From NCBI GenBank assembly GCA_959347315.1, contig OY365815.1, positions 20,982,298-21,046,297 of the forward strand: a DNA stretch of 64,000 nt. The letters run 5' to 3'. The notes under the pieces were generated by a model that saw nothing but the letters and a program-made list of their open reading frames with translations, ran no database searches and was not told the DNA's origin. The position numbers were made by a program, and so were the translations under genes. Positions 37,385 through 49,769 of the stretch are shown here, one piece after another. Within the stretch, counting starts at the first letter, position 1. Each line of letters opens with the position of its first letter. This stretch comes from Bimastos eiseni. Lineage: Eukaryota > Annelida > Clitellata > Crassiclitellata > Lumbricidae.

Positions 37385-37690
37385 TCTCCACGTGTCCCCC
37401 TCTTCTCCTCCTCTCATCATCGTGTCCTCATCCTCTCCTCCTTCTCTCCTCCTCTCCTCCTTCTCTCCTCCTCTCCTCCTTCTCTCCTCCTCTTCTCCTT
37501 CTCTCCTCCTCTTCTCCTTCTCTCCTCCTCTTCATCTCCTACTCCTCTCTTCCTCCTATCCTAGTCTCCTCTCCCCTCCTCTCCTCTTCCTCCTCTTCTC
37601 CTTATCCTCGTCTCCTCCTCCTTTCCTTCTCTTCCCTCTTTCTCTCCTCCTTCTCTCCTTCCCTTCTCCCCTCTCCTTCTCGTCGTCTCA
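37385..37690. repeat. CTCCT pyrimidine minisatellite
   Basis: About 300 bp of CTCCTTCTCTCCTCCT-type units on the plus strand; strongly pyrimidine-biased. Poly-Ser/Leu frames here are artefacts. Confidence 0.9.
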
Positions 37691-39199
37691 TTTATACGGA
37701 TGCTCAACTCGGATAAAGGCCAACATCACGTATGCACAATATAGGCCTACGTCGCTGGCTTTATACACCGCACATACACGCACAGATATCTGTGTATTAT
37801 TTATAGGGTGTCATAGCCTTTCTTTAAAAAACATATATACAGATATGAAATATATACCATATTCATATATACTATATTATATATGAGCTACAGATGATCG
37901 TGGTGGGAGATGAGAGAGTTCTTCTTATTTTACTGCTGCCCGAGCACCGTAGATGACAAGATGAAGGGCCCGAGAGGACTGGATGGGAGGGGTCGAGGTG
38001 AAGAGGTGGGAGGCAGGGAGAAACGATGTCACTGCTTGACCACTGGCAATAACAGATAATAATGATGGATGGTGGAAGATGAAGATTCCAGTGATGAACT
38101 GGCGCTGCCGTTGAATCGGACATGGAGGACCGGAGGAAGGGAGGATGGACCATTTAGGTCTTATGGATTAGACGAGGACCATCGGAATCGTAATTGAATG
38201 TCTCGTGTTATTTCTGGAAACGAGGCTTTCCAACACTAAATGAAGATGCTGTGACTACTATAATCGTTTGAACGATGTGAGTATAGAAGCATGTCACACT
38301 ATTGAACAACCGATTTAGCGAGTAATATCAAGCAGAAATTAAACATTAAAATTAAACAGGAACTATAATAGGTTATAGGTGGCAAGGTGGTACGAATGTA
38401 CGAGGTATGTCAAAGCTTTCACTAATCACTATACAAGTCCATGCAAAACAAACTCTGTTAAGACGAATTTAGTCCCAACAGCGACATTTCAATGGGATTA
38501 GGCAGTCAAATGAAACATAAAATCTGTGCTTTGTCTCACCTCAAGTAGGCCTGCACTGGACGAGGTTGGTGGTGTGATTCATGCACCAAGGATACCGAAT
38601 AGACTGTAATTCAACAGAAGACACCTCAAGTGATTCAATAGCTGAAACATCTCATGTGGCCATCGTCAAATTATGCAGATGTCATCTTCTACGTCACTGT
38701 TCCAGATCAGTAGATTCCTTCACAAGATGCGAACACGATAAAGAGCCATTGGTCAGTATACAACTGTTACACTTGACAAGTCTCCAGACGGACGATGCTC
38801 TTGATTATGGAGCTAATAAAAGACCGAATGAAAACGACCATTTCCTGTTAAAAATGACGTGAAATAGATATTTATTTCATCAACCTTAAAGACTCATTTT
38901 CTTCCTGCAAATTGCCAGTAATCACAATTTCCCAAGATCAAAGATCGTGCGACAGAAACTTTTTTTATTGCGTCCATGATCCGAAGTCGCTTCTAGTTCA
39001 ATGCAACATTAACTGTATTGTTAAAAACTAGAATGAATGCCGAAGCAAACCCAGAAACGCTGCATCCAGCGAAGCGTAGCAAGATTAATTGCCAAACTGT
39101 CAGGCGCCTTCCATAATAATTTAACTAAACAGGAAGAATAAAGTGTCGAATGCGCTATATGTATAATCAAGGTATTTGCGTATATACATGTATGTGCTG
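37691..39199. other. Intergenic, no gene recognised
   Basis: TAGGCCTA at 37742; GCGCTATATG at 39154. A 93-residue frame at 38581 has no domain, signal or splice support. Confidence 0.4.
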
Positions 39200-40798
39200 C
39201 TTTGCATACAATTGGATGTTCAGAAAACATTGTCCCTATCCTAAACTCTGATGACTTAACGAATTATAGACCTATATCAATTCTCCCATATCTCTCTAAG
39301 TTACTCGAAAAACTTATGTATAACAGGCTCTATGATTATATTACTAGAATGAAAATCCTTCATCCATTCCAACAAAATGGTTTTCAACCCGGCCATTCCA
39401 CATCCATGGCACTCCTTAATATCCAAGAGAATATTACCACCACTATTGATAATAATAAATTTTCTATTGGCATATTCCTCGACATTGCTAAGGCCTTTGA
39501 TTCTGTGGATCATTCTATTTTGCTTGCTAAACTTCTAAATATAGGGATTAGAGGGACCCACTTATCTTGGTTTAAAAGTTATCTTACCAATCGTCAACAA
39601 CGTGTTGACTGTCAGGGACACTTGTCGAAACGAAAACAAATTAAATATGGTGTTCCTCAAGGATCCATTCTTGGTCCGCTTTCGTTTTTAATTTTCATTA
39701 GTGACCTTCCAAACTCTTCATGTTTAGCTGAATTCATCTTATTTGCTGATGATTCCAACGTATATTTTCACACAAGAACTACGAGACTCTTTAGCTCTAG
39801 TCAATCAGGAATTACAGAAGATTGCTGAATGGTTCAAGAGTAATCAGCTTTCCCTGAACATAACAAAAACCAACTTCATCCCATTTTTGTGCTCATAGAA
39901 AGAAGATTCCTCCTACTCCATGTGCTATCTCAATTGATAATTTTGAGATCCCATACGTGTCATCGGTCAAATTTTTGGGAGTTCACTTAGATCTGCATCT
40001 AACCTGGGATACTCACACTGTCCAAATTTCTTCTAAGATCTTCAAAAATGTAGGTATGTTATCTCGCATTGCTTACCTGCTTCCCCTCCACCTACGACTT
40101 ACCCTGTATTATACACTTGTCCACCCTTACTTATCATAGTGTGCCATGGTATGGGCTTCTAATTATGTTTTTAGGTTGAAAAGACTTGCTACCTTATAAA
40201 AAAGGGCATTGAGTTATTTCGGGATCTTTTCAATATACCTCCTTCGGGTCCTCCCTCCTTTTTGAACAACTTTGTATCCACGACTGGATCAAACTAAAAC
40301 CATACAAATTTGTGAATTCCTGTATAAATATAATTTGCATACTTTACCTCCTACTTTGGATGGCTACTTCCAGCCAATTTCTTCAGGTCACAGCTATGAA
40401 GTGAGATCTAATACAAGAGGGGTTTTTGCAAGAACTAACTCACGTCAACTTTCTCTTAAATTTGTGGGTGCGAGTTTATGAGTTTTTTGCAGATTAGAAA
40501 TTTGTCTAGTCTTTGTACATTTAAAAAGCGACTTCGTATACATGTACTCTCACAGGCCTGCTAATTCTTTATTGTGTGCATTTTAGTTCATTAGTTAAGT
40601 TTACATTGTATTTCTAATTATGCCGCATATTTTACCATATCCGTCTGCATATTTATGATATTTCAAAACTATTGGGGGACCTAGTAAGCGGGGCTTCGGC
40701 CCTTTTGGGTTTCTCCCTTTCAGCCATTAGTTCTGGATTTTCTTGTATATATGTTGAAGTTTGTTATACCTTGGTTTCAATAAAAGCAACTTGACTTG
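39200..40798 (+). mobile_element. 5'-truncated CR1/Jockey-type LINE
   Basis: The reverse-transcriptase core is readable: LTNYRPISILPYLSKLLEKL, then HSTSMAL, GIFLDIAKAFDSVDH, GVPQGSILGPL and FADDSNVYF, which are the standard blocks of Jockey-superfamily non-LTR retrotransposons. After a frameshift near 39775 the frame continues ALVNQELQKIAEWFKSNQLSLN, and then KFLGVHLDLHLTWDTH. The 3' part carries a coding tail, a 3' UTR with GGGGACCTAGTAAGC, GCTTCGGCCCTTTTGGG, AATAAA, and a short ACTTGACTTG tail in place of poly-A, as in CR1/L2-type elements. The endonuclease and ORF1 are missing. At least one frameshift and several stops make it dead. Confidence 0.88.
39202..39828 (+). pseudogene. Reverse transcriptase fragment of the LINE
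   Basis: The longest intact piece of the LINE ORF2, about 208 residues. It covers the finger and palm blocks, including LDIAKAFD and the catalytic FADD. It lacks the N-terminal endonuclease, and a frameshift ends it early: the protein reads on in the next frame from about 39785 to a stop at 39897, then again at 39900-40139. It is not functional. Confidence 0.85.
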
Positions 40799-41517
40799 TT
40801 CTCCACCCTAGAACTTTAAAGTTTAGTTTCCTTCCCCTCCACTTCCACTTCTCGTCTCTTTCCCTTCCTTTTCCCTCTCTAAGAAGATCTGTATGTAATC
40901 TCAAAACATTCGCTCGTCATTCTAGAATCATTTTAATACATTACTTAATAAGTTTTAACAACTGCTGAACCCATTGAGTCCCCCAGAACCAGAGTACTTT
41001 CATTGTGTGAATGTTATATGACCTTGTTTGAAATCGATGCTATTATTTATACCTTTTGTAAGCTACTGTGCGTTGTTTGCTGGCAGTCTATTAAAGAATA
41101 TCTTTCAATAAAGCATGGTGGGTTAAAGTCATGAAAGCCACAAAGTAATTTTTTCATCACCATGCTTTTAGCGCCTTCGTGGTTCTATATAAATGGACAT
41201 ATACGTACTTAGGGTCTACATACATGACAGCCACATTATTTCAAATCTGTTGGTCATGAGATGACGGTGTCATCACTAGACACCTCGTAATGATGTTCAG
41301 CTACTAAAAACGCAGACTCTGGACAATGGATGTTGTTACCACTAGGAATAGGTCATGGTCATCGAACACCGCAACTGTCGGGTGACCTGTGGGCCATAAG
41401 TCAATGGCTGGCCAAAATTAAAGGCTCTAAATAAGAAATTTCCTTGAGCAATAAACAGTCAAACAACGGAAGCCCGTTTTTAACAGCAGCGAACCGCAGT
41501 TTAGAAGAGAACCAGAC

Positions 41518-41519
<2 letters not shown>
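40799..41519. other. Intergenic with dispersed-repeat copy
   Basis: Contains a copy (41024-41092) of a repeat also present at 23656-23725. No gene. Confidence 0.4.
41024..41092. repeat. Dispersed repeat B, copy 2
   Basis: Same orientation as copy 1, 17 kb away, with shared words TATTATTTATACC, TTGTAAGCTACTGTGCG and TTTGCTGG. Confidence 0.6.
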
Positions 41520-41551
<32 letters not shown>

Positions 41552-41781
41552 TTTGTTTACGTCGTGTAGGATTGTTTGATAATAGAGACAAACAGAGAGA
41601 CAGAGACAGGGGCAGAGACCGAGACAGAGACAGAGACAGACAGAGAGATAGAAAGTCAGAGATAGACAAAGAGACTTACTGACAGACCGACAGACAAGCC
41701 GACAGACAGGCAGAGAGTGAAACAGACAGACAGGCAAACATAGACAAAGACATAGACACAGACACAGACAGAGAGAGAGAA

Positions 41782-41812
<31 letters not shown>

Positions 41813-41817
41813 TAGAC

Positions 41818-41871
<54 letters not shown>

Positions 41872-42042
41872 AGAGAGACAGAGACACAGAGAGACACAGA
41901 GAGAGACAGAGAGACAGAGACAGAGAGAGACAGAGACAGAGACAGAGACAGAGACAGAGAGAGAGACAGAGAGAGAGACAGAGAGAGAGAAAGAGAAAGA
42001 GAGACAGAGACACAGAGAGAGACAGAGAGAGAGACAGAGAGA

Positions 42043-42075
<33 letters not shown>

Positions 42076-42100
42076 AGACAGAGACAGACATAGAGATAAG
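41520..42100. repeat. GA/GACA/GAGACA microsatellite, about 580 bp
   Basis: (GA)n at 41520-41550, the 28-bp unit at 41551-41578, then GACA and GAGACA patches to about 42100. Ser-Leu frames on the minus strand are artefacts. Confidence 0.92.
41551..41578. repeat. 28-bp dispersed unit, copy 2
   Basis: Identical over 28 bp to 34283-34310, again directly following GA dinucleotides. Confidence 0.8.
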
Positions 42101-42493
42101 AGATGCAAGTGCTTAATTGATCGTGTGTCCTGCAGTGGCTGAATGAGTGCACGTAGACCCCATACATGGAGACCCCCCACATGGACCTCACACGTAGGCC
42201 CCAAGGAAGGACATTATATGAGAGTGCAATGCAATATGTTGCGCGGCGGGAGACGCGTGACATCAGAATCAACGACCATTAATCGTCATTAAACTTTACA
42301 CCTCTTCCGCTCCACAGTCAGCAATCGAACGCTTCTCAGAGGATCATAGATGCGCTATATAAATACTCTATGCACATAACGATTTGCGTCGCAGACCACA
42401 CTCTTAGAAATCATGTCTGATTACATTAGAAACAACTGTCTGTCAATGCCGTTCATACACGTAGCACAATTCCACGGCTATCCAGTTCTATGA

Positions 42494-42616
42494 CGATGAT
42501 GATGATGTTGATAACGATGGTGGTGGTGGTGGTGGTGGTGGTGGTGATGATGACGACGACGATGAAGATGACGACGATGACGACGCTGACGACGACGACG
42601 ATGATGATGATGATGC
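42494..42616. repeat. GATGAT/GGT/GACGAC triplet repeat
   Basis: GAT, GGT and GAC triplets. The minus-strand poly-Ser/Pro frame reflects this composition. Confidence 0.9.
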
Positions 42617-45317
42617 TATGAAAATAGAAAATTTGACAAAAACGTTGAAATGCGACGTTTTTTTATGATTGACAGTGGACAAAAAAGTAGCTGGGTTTGA
42701 ATAGCAACAAGCTAGTTAATATTTTGTATGTAATGATTTGGGGATAAATTAAGAGTTAGTTGTCTATGGGTGAAAGCCCATGGTTGTGTGCTCAAGGTCT
42801 TAGTTGCTGAATGGAGTGAGACGATATTTTGCTGAAATCGTACAAATCATGAATGTCTAGCATGCCAGAAGACCACGATGAATAATTTGCCTCTGTTAGT
42901 TTATAGATTGCGTCTGCTTAATGCATTCACGTTCGGCATGGTTACTTTCAATACATATAATGTATTCTGCAAGTGCTTGGATTTCAGAACCGACATAAAA
43001 GCCAAGTGACCGAATTCGTAGGCCTAAATCTTCTTTTTATGCGCAGCCTACTATTCGAGAAACGATGCATTAAGCGGTTGTCTTCTGAACAGCTCGACCG
43101 ACGGACCGACAAACCGTCGGTCCGTTCCACAGGAGCCTTTGGGACCGATCGACCGACGGAAGATGAGTTGACTGACGGATATAACAGCGCAGGACAGTCA
43201 TCTGCTTGAGCATTGCGACCAGTGAGTCATCGCCGATGAAATACTGACGTACGAGGGTGCTTGATTACGTCACGCCTATATAGGGTCTATGCAGAATATT
43301 ATTATGGAGCAGTAAATTCAGCGGATTCGGAAGCAAAATCTGCTTCTGCAAATTGTCATGTAATAAGGAAATAGCATGTTGTGTTAATTGACATAAATAT
43401 GTACATATATATAGCATGCTATTCCCTGATATATAGATATATATATAAGGAAAAGACAAGCAGAGAATATATATATGAATGCAACTCTGTCGTTCCTTTT
43501 AATGGGTGATGCCAGTCATATCCACGTCTGAATAAAGGACGAGGCTGCTAATCAACTTTATCATGACACAGAAAAAACTAAAACGTTTCAAGTAGATAGC
43601 ATAAGAAAACATAGTAAGTTCTTTGTATTGACTTCGAGTTATACTGAAAGCTTATGAAAAATACGTTACGAGTGATAATATATATTTAGTTGAGTAAACT
43701 AGCACACATGTGACGAATTTTGACTTCTCATTGTTTCACACTTTAGCTTTCATATTTTATATTAACAAATAATACCTAGTATTCATTTATACATTGCCGC
43801 ATAAGGTTGTAAGGTAATGAAGAACATAACTTAATGTATAGGCCTATAAACGATTAATATTCAATTAGGCAGAACGCTGAGTAACTACTTTTTAACCTCT
43901 GAATCTTGGGCATTGTTTTCTTAAATGTTGTTCCATACTTGGGATTAGTGTGTATTTGATTGTGAATACTTTTGTGTTGGCACTGGTGTAGATGAATCTG
44001 TTTGTGTAGGACATAGAGGAACGTACGCAATGAGGATTGGCTTCAGGAGTAGATTGGAAGTATCTGTTAAAGATTAGAGTCAATGGTTTACGGTCTTATT
44101 TATGCATAAATTATTCACTTACTATTTGTTCTAATCTAAGCATCTCCGTCAGTTTGTAGCATAGACATGGACACGAAGAGGCGCTCTATCAAGCTTCATT
44201 GACTGACTTGCTTACTTACTTACTCACTTACTGACTTGCTGACTGATTGATTGATTGATTGGTTGATTGATTGATTGATTAATTGATCGATCGATCGATT
44301 GATGATAAACGCGAGCACAGAACGAGCATTCGTCGACAAAGTGAACGGGACGTTATAGGAGTCTGCATGGGTAGGTACAATGTCATGTAGTCCAGATAAC
44401 ATTGCAGTAATTAAACGGGGTGTAGGCCTACCATCGTATAATATGAGTTTTCCGTATAAACCGTTCACACGCATCTGAAAAATGTTCCGTATCGCCGGAG
44501 TTGTGCTGGGAGCACCTATGAAAAGGTTAGGTTATCTCGGAGGAGCGAAACTCCAGGAGGAAAATCTTCCATCGTAATTGTGATTGTAATGGCGACAATT
44601 TATATAGCGTCGACGAAGCAAGCTACTTCTAGTATGCAATTCAACACCATCTACTCTCAGCTCAAATGCAAATGCTCAAAGTTAAGTTAAGAGTGGTTGC
44701 TTCGAAAATGGATCGACCAGCGTTGAAGAAAAAGTTCCTCTTCACTTCCTGCTCAATAGTAATACGTTGCTTATGGGTAACCATGCTTTGGCATAGAACC
44801 TTATAGAGGTGCATAATACGTGACAAAGACTTACAATATGCGTGACATTTACTTTGCATCATTGTACATTAACAGCGGCGTCGTCGTTGATTCCTCCTCG
44901 GAGTCGTTGTTTTGATTGGAACGTGTGTTGGAGTTGCATGTAAACATCTTCTTCCTTCTGTTCGTTGGTCGTAGTTACGACGCCCATTCGCCCAACCGTC
45001 ACGCAATCAGAGATCGACCGAGACCGAGCATATAGGAGTCGTAGGTCACGGGAGGTCAGTGGTCCGGCGTGGCCCGGTGCATGTCTAGTAAATCAGGTTT
45101 AGCTGATGAGGAGGGATCGATGGACGCTCTCGGTCAGTGCAGCGGTCGGTCGGTCGGTGGGGCCCCTCCGTCGCCACTCGCAGCCTATGCCATCACGGAG
45201 GCTGAACGACTGTCGGTCGGTCCGTCCGTCGCCACGACGACTGCGGTCAGACGAGAACATTCGCTCCGTTGGGCAATGACAGTGGCAGTGAAGCAAATGA
45301 TCAGATTGATGCACTGA
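42617..45317. other. Intergenic, no gene recognised
   Basis: TAGGCCTA at 43019, 43839 and 44423. GATT/GATC repeats at 44220-44300; the TATATAGCGT tail motif at 44601. A small perfect hairpin lies at 43101-43125. A GC-rich frame from ATG 45081 (78 residues) shows no recognisable domain and overlaps GGTCGGTCGG repeats. Confidence 0.4.
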
Positions 45318-45590
45318 TGATGTCAGCGACGATGATGATGATGATGATGAGATAATGATGATGATGACAACGACAACGATGATGATGATTAAGCTGCTGC
45401 CGATGAAGTTGATGATGCTCACGATGATGATGATTGACGACGACAATGACGTCGACGATGATCATGATCATGATCATTATAATGATCATGATGACCTCGA
45501 TGGTGGTCATGATGATGGTCATGATCATGACGACGACGACGATGATGATGATGATAATAATGATCATGATGGTCAACTCTGATGGTTCAT
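45318..45590. repeat. GATGAT/GATCAT triplet repeat
   Basis: GATGAT, GACGAC and ATGATCATG units, including several GATCATGATC palindromes at 45460-45500. Poly-Asp, Met and Ile frames are artefacts. Confidence 0.9.
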
Positions 45591-45991
45591 GTGGTGTCGT
45601 CATCACCGTGTCGGTTGATTGCAGTTTATAATAAGACCTCAATTGAGACTCGCAATCAACGGATAGAGTCAGGATGAAAGTAGTCTATAGTTCTACTATG
45701 ATAAGTATAGTGTAATCCAGAAACCGGTGGACAAGCAGGTTGATAGAGATGCGATCAGGAGCGACAGTGCTTTATATAGTTTCTCTCTGTTTTCATCTAT
45801 CGCTGGCCAATAGCACGCCCTGTCTACGGATCGATCAGTCAATCGATTCACAGAATCATCGATCAACCTATCGATCGATCCAAATAGATCTAATTCAGTT
45901 CGTTCGTTCGTCAGTTCATCCGTCAGATTGTATTCGTCCGTTTGTAATTCCAAAGAGACGGTCAGACGGACACAGATTAATGATGAGATAC

Positions 45992-45992
<1 letters not shown>

Positions 45993-46072
<80 letters not shown>

Positions 46073-46082
46073 GCGCGCACAC
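45993..46082. repeat. (AC)n with a GC tail
   Basis: About 77 bp of AC dinucleotides ending in GCGCGCGC, then ACAC. An alternating purine/pyrimidine tract of this type can adopt Z-DNA. Confidence 0.92.
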
Positions 46083-46177
46083 ATGGTTTATAGACAATAT
46101 TAGACACAGATCTACACGAACAACAACAGGCAGACAAACAGAACGAACATGTCGTGCATACGCATATGCACACTGCA

Positions 46178-46495
46178 AAAAGATATACACAAAGATATAC
46201 ACAAAGATATACACAAAGATATACGCAAAGATATACACAAAGATATACACAAAGATATACACAAAGATATACACAAAGATATACACAAAGATATACGCAA
46301 AGATATACACAAAGATATACGCAAAGATATACACAAAGATATACACAAAGATATACACAAAGATATACGCAAAGATATACACAAAGATATACACAAAGAT
46401 ATACACAAAGATATACACAAAGATATACACAAAGATATACACAAAGATATACACAAAGATATACACAAAGATATACACAAAGATATACACAAAGA
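46178..46495. repeat. 12-bp minisatellite, about 26 copies
   Basis: The unit is AAAGATATACAC with a recurrent ACGC variant. The 12-bp period is a multiple of three, so most frames on both strands stay open (for example KIYT, DIHK and YIFV repeats), which are artefacts. Confidence 0.95.
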
Positions 46496-46829
46496 CGCAC
46501 GTAGTCATAGGATGATTAAGGAAGTTAAAAAAAGGCGAAAAGCATGCGAAACTAGGAGAAAGAGATGCGACGATGAAAATTGAATAATTTATACATATAT
46601 ATATATTGGGATGGAATATACACTGTGTACCTGATCTATTTCTGTACGCTGTGCTGTACATAATGTACAAACAGACAATATTAATATACATCAGATAGAT
46701 TCATAGATGCGTGAGAGATATATATACAAAGCATGCATAACACTCTTAAAAATAATTATGATCATATAATATATAAAATAATAATTATGTCTTTTATATA
46801 TTATGGCACTGACCGAATGGGTATAGGCG
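46496..46829. other. Intergenic, AT-rich
   Basis: Contains TA repeats and imperfect AATAATTAT palindromes at 46750-46800. No gene seen. Confidence 0.5.
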
Positions 46830-47225
46830 GCCTATAGGTCGATCATTCGGTCGTTCGGTCATTCGGTCGGTCGGTCATTCGGTCATTCGGTCGGTCGGTC
46901 ATTCTGTCGGTCGGTCATTCGGTCTGTCGTTCAGTCGGTCGGTCATTCGGTCATTTGGTCATTCGGTCATCCGGTCATTTGGTCATTCGGTCATTCGGTC
47001 ATTTGGTCATTCGGTCGGTCATTCGTTCGGTCGTACGGTCGGTCATTCGGTCGGTCAGTCATTCGGTCATTTGGTCATTCGGTCATTCGGTCATTCAGTC
47101 ATTCGGTCGGTCGGTCATTCGGTCGGTCGGTCGGTCGGTCATTCGCTCGGTCGGTCATTCGGTCATTTGGTCGGTCGGTCGTTCGGTCGGTCGGTCGTTC
47201 GGTCGGTCATTCGGTCGGTCGATGT
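46830..47225. repeat. GGTC/ATTC tetranucleotide array, about 390 bp
   Basis: Alternating GGTCATTC and GGTCGGTC units with occasional GGTCATTTGGTC. Frames of the type VIRSFGHS are artefacts. Confidence 0.93.
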
Positions 47226-47559
47226 GTCTGGGGTCGATGAAGATTTGATCCACTGCTTATAGATATTTTATTCAATTCGCAATCAGCTCTGAGTAGATCC
47301 ATTTCAGCGCCCGACATTTTTATTATTACTGATAAATGCGGAGTAGACGTAGGCCTATATAATATACATATACATGGCCGATGTGTGTGCTGTGATTTAT
47401 CCGTCGCCTGTGGCTCTCTGCCGCAGCAACCCAAGACCATCATCCATGCTAAGAGCCTGTCTATTAGAGCCCACGTGAGGCTTATACAGCGACGGTCGAT
47501 TCTAAGCAGATTCAAGGACGATACGACATCTAATCTCCGTGCATATACATATATAGAGT

Positions 47560-47644
47560 ATGTATAAATGCATGTATATATACAGAGTGTATATATATAC
47601 ATATAGTATACATTACACAAACATACATATATACATACATACAC

Positions 47645-47686
<42 letters not shown>

Positions 47687-47735
47687 TATAGATATAATCC
47701 AAACATATATTCATAGATATATATATATACGTGCC
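47560..47735. repeat. TA/ACATATAT-rich microsatellite
   Basis: TATA repeats with ACATAC interspersions. Confidence 0.8.
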
Positions 47736-48427
47736 ATATAAGTTCTGCATGTAACCCGTTTGATTTATTGGACCAACTTCTACTTATAAGAACCCCACGT
47801 AGTAGAATTCGGAGAGAAGATCTCTGAAGTCAAACGGAACAATGTGATGGATGAGTCGCACATTCAAGACCACCGATCGCATCAAATGTTAGACGTTGTT
47901 AGATTGGATCGAATGCAATTACAACTAGACAGTGGTAAGGTCTGTGTATAGACAAATATATATATATATACATATATATACACTTATACACATGTATGTA
48001 TAAAATCATCTTACAGGCAGGCTGACATAATCCTTTATATATATAATTATATATATAATCTCATAATTATATATAAAGAACTAAATAAGTCTACATATAG
48101 TCCTTTATGACGCCGTGCATATCACACATGCACGATCTGCAAGGCGTTCCTTCACATGTCAGTACAGTTTGTCTTGTATGGAATTGAATGCCCTGGACGC
48201 CGTCTGATGCAGCGGAAACTCTACCAACAGACAGTAGCAGTAGCAGCAGCAGCAGGACCACCTCAAAGACCACCATGGCAGCAGAAGCAGGGGAAGAAAT
48301 CGTTGCTGTCCGGTATTCGCCTCCAGATTTATTGCGGCAGTCGAATACAAAGACAGAGGCCCAACGAGCAGCCAAACAGACATTCTATCAGCCAACGCAA
48401 AAGGCTTATGTATGTGTTATTGGCAGG
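47736..48427. other. Intergenic, no firm gene
   Basis: Short TA palindromes at 48032-48075. From ATG 48188 a frame with poly-Ser, then EEIVAVRYSPPDLL, runs into the GAGCCGAACA repeat and poly-Gln. No domain is recognised, so it is not called as a gene. Confidence 0.35.
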
Positions 48428-48500
48428 CCTGAAAGAGCCGAGCAGAGCCGAACAGAGCCGAACAGAGCCGAACAGAGCCGAAAAGAGCCGAGGAGAACAG
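48428..48500. repeat. 10-bp tandem repeat (AACAGAGCCG)
   Basis: Tandem AACAGAGCCG-type units, about five copies with small variants. Confidence 0.8.
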
Positions 48501-48719
48501 AGGGGAAATCAAGGCAGAGAAGATCGCAGCAGCAGCAGCATACAAGGAAGCAGAGAATAACGAGGCACATGCAGCACCAGCACCAGCAGCAGCATCATCA
48601 GCGCAGAGCAAACGGTAGAGGATAGGGAAAGTAATCATCTGTCACGAGCAGCAGAAAACAAGCAGCGTGAAGTGGTCACATCTCTCACATGGTCACGCCG
48701 CAATCCCTAGTCAGATGTA

Positions 48720-48960
48720 GAAGGAAGAGGAGGAGGAGGAGCAAGAGGAAAATTAGGAGGAACAGGAGAAGGAGGAGAAAGAGAAGGAGGAGGATTGTGG
48801 TGAAGATAATGATGACGATGAACAGCATGTTGCTGAGCTGATGACGACAATGATGAGGAGGAGTACGACGAAGATCTATGTTGAGAAGGATGACTGATGA
48901 TTACGAAGATGATGACGACAGCGACGACGATAAAAACAGCGAACGACGATCATTATAACG
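48720..48960. repeat. Purine-rich GGA/GAAGA then GATGAC repeats
   Basis: Purine-only triplets to about 48800, followed by GAT/GAC triplets. No gene. Confidence 0.75.
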
Positions 48961-49191
48961 GCAGGTAGGCCTACTAGTACGAATTATCATAGAATTAACA
49001 AGGCTGCCTTTGGGCTCTGGCCGTAGACACGGACCGTAAACATTCAAACAACACAGGCTTTGTGAATATGCGTATCTTCTTAGTAATAGCCCATTATAAC
49101 TTGGGCGTATAAGCCGTCATAATTATTGTAAAAGCACCATCCGGCTTTTTCGCGGAAAGAGTTGCAATAAACCTGCGACAACATGATACAT

Positions 49192-49410
49192 ATGCCTACC
49201 GCATATGCCTAGTGCATATGCCTAGTGCATATGCCTAGTGCATATGCCTCGTGCATATGCCTCGTATATAGGCCTAGTGCATATGCCTGCAAGACAAAGC
49301 AAAGGTTGTTGTAAAGGCCTACTGCAGCGGTCTACTGCAAAGCCTACTGCGAAGGCCTATAACTGCGAAGACCTACTGTGAAGGCCTACTGCTAAGGCCT
49401 GCAAATCCAA
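49192..49410. repeat. CATATGCCTAGTG and AAGGCCTACTG tandem repeats
   Basis: A 12-bp unit CATATGCCTAGTG-like is repeated six to seven times at 49192-49290. It is followed by about seven degenerate AAGGCCTACTGC-like units to 49410. Both unit types contain GCCTA, the half of the TAGGCCTA palindrome seen across the window. Confidence 0.8.
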
Positions 49411-49654
49411 ATTGCGAAGGCATGTGATATACTGTGATATAAAAATGCCAAATCGATACTCCTTATTCCTAGAGGGAACCACACGCGCAGTCGCCAGAAT
49501 ATGATTTAGATGTCTACCTGAGTGATTGATATGATAGCTTTCTCTCTAATTAGCTATGCTTAATTATCCGTTAATAAACTAGCAAATCCCTCCGGCGTCT
49601 GTGGGAGGTCACAACACGAGGACTACACAAATGCACAAGTCTATCTCTCAGTCT

Positions 49655-49745
49655 GTCTGTCTCTGCCTGACTGTCTGCCTGCATGCCTGTATGTATATCT
49701 GGCAGTCTGTCTGTCTGTCTGTCCGTCTGTCCGTCTGTCTGTCAA
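49655..49745. repeat. (CTGT)n microsatellite
   Basis: CTGT/CTGC tetranucleotides in two short patches. Confidence 0.8.
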
Positions 49746-49769
49746 GCTTAGTACGTCGGTTCGTCGTTC

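Noticed and set aside
41501..42272. Three overlapping Ser-Leu-rich frames on the minus strand
   Set aside because: Artefacts of GA/GACA repeats; the shared QTILHDVNK stretch is the translation of the 28-bp dispersed unit.
43101..43125. Perfect 10-bp stem, 5-base loop hairpin
   Set aside because: Lies in GACC/GGTC-type simple sequence where such hairpins arise easily; no T-run or gene end nearby.
45081..45317. 78-residue GC-rich frame beginning MSSKSGLADEEGSMD
   Set aside because: Plausible start but no recognised domain, overlap with GGTC repeats and no splice context; left as unresolved.
45696..46691. 331-residue minus-strand frame rich in YIFV
   Set aside because: The 12-bp minisatellite and (AC)n tract account for nearly all of it.
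48188..48625. 145-residue frame with poly-Ser, EEIVAVRYSPPDLL and poly-Gln
   Set aside because: Mostly simple sequence and a 10-bp tandem repeat; a first exon cannot be excluded but is not supported.
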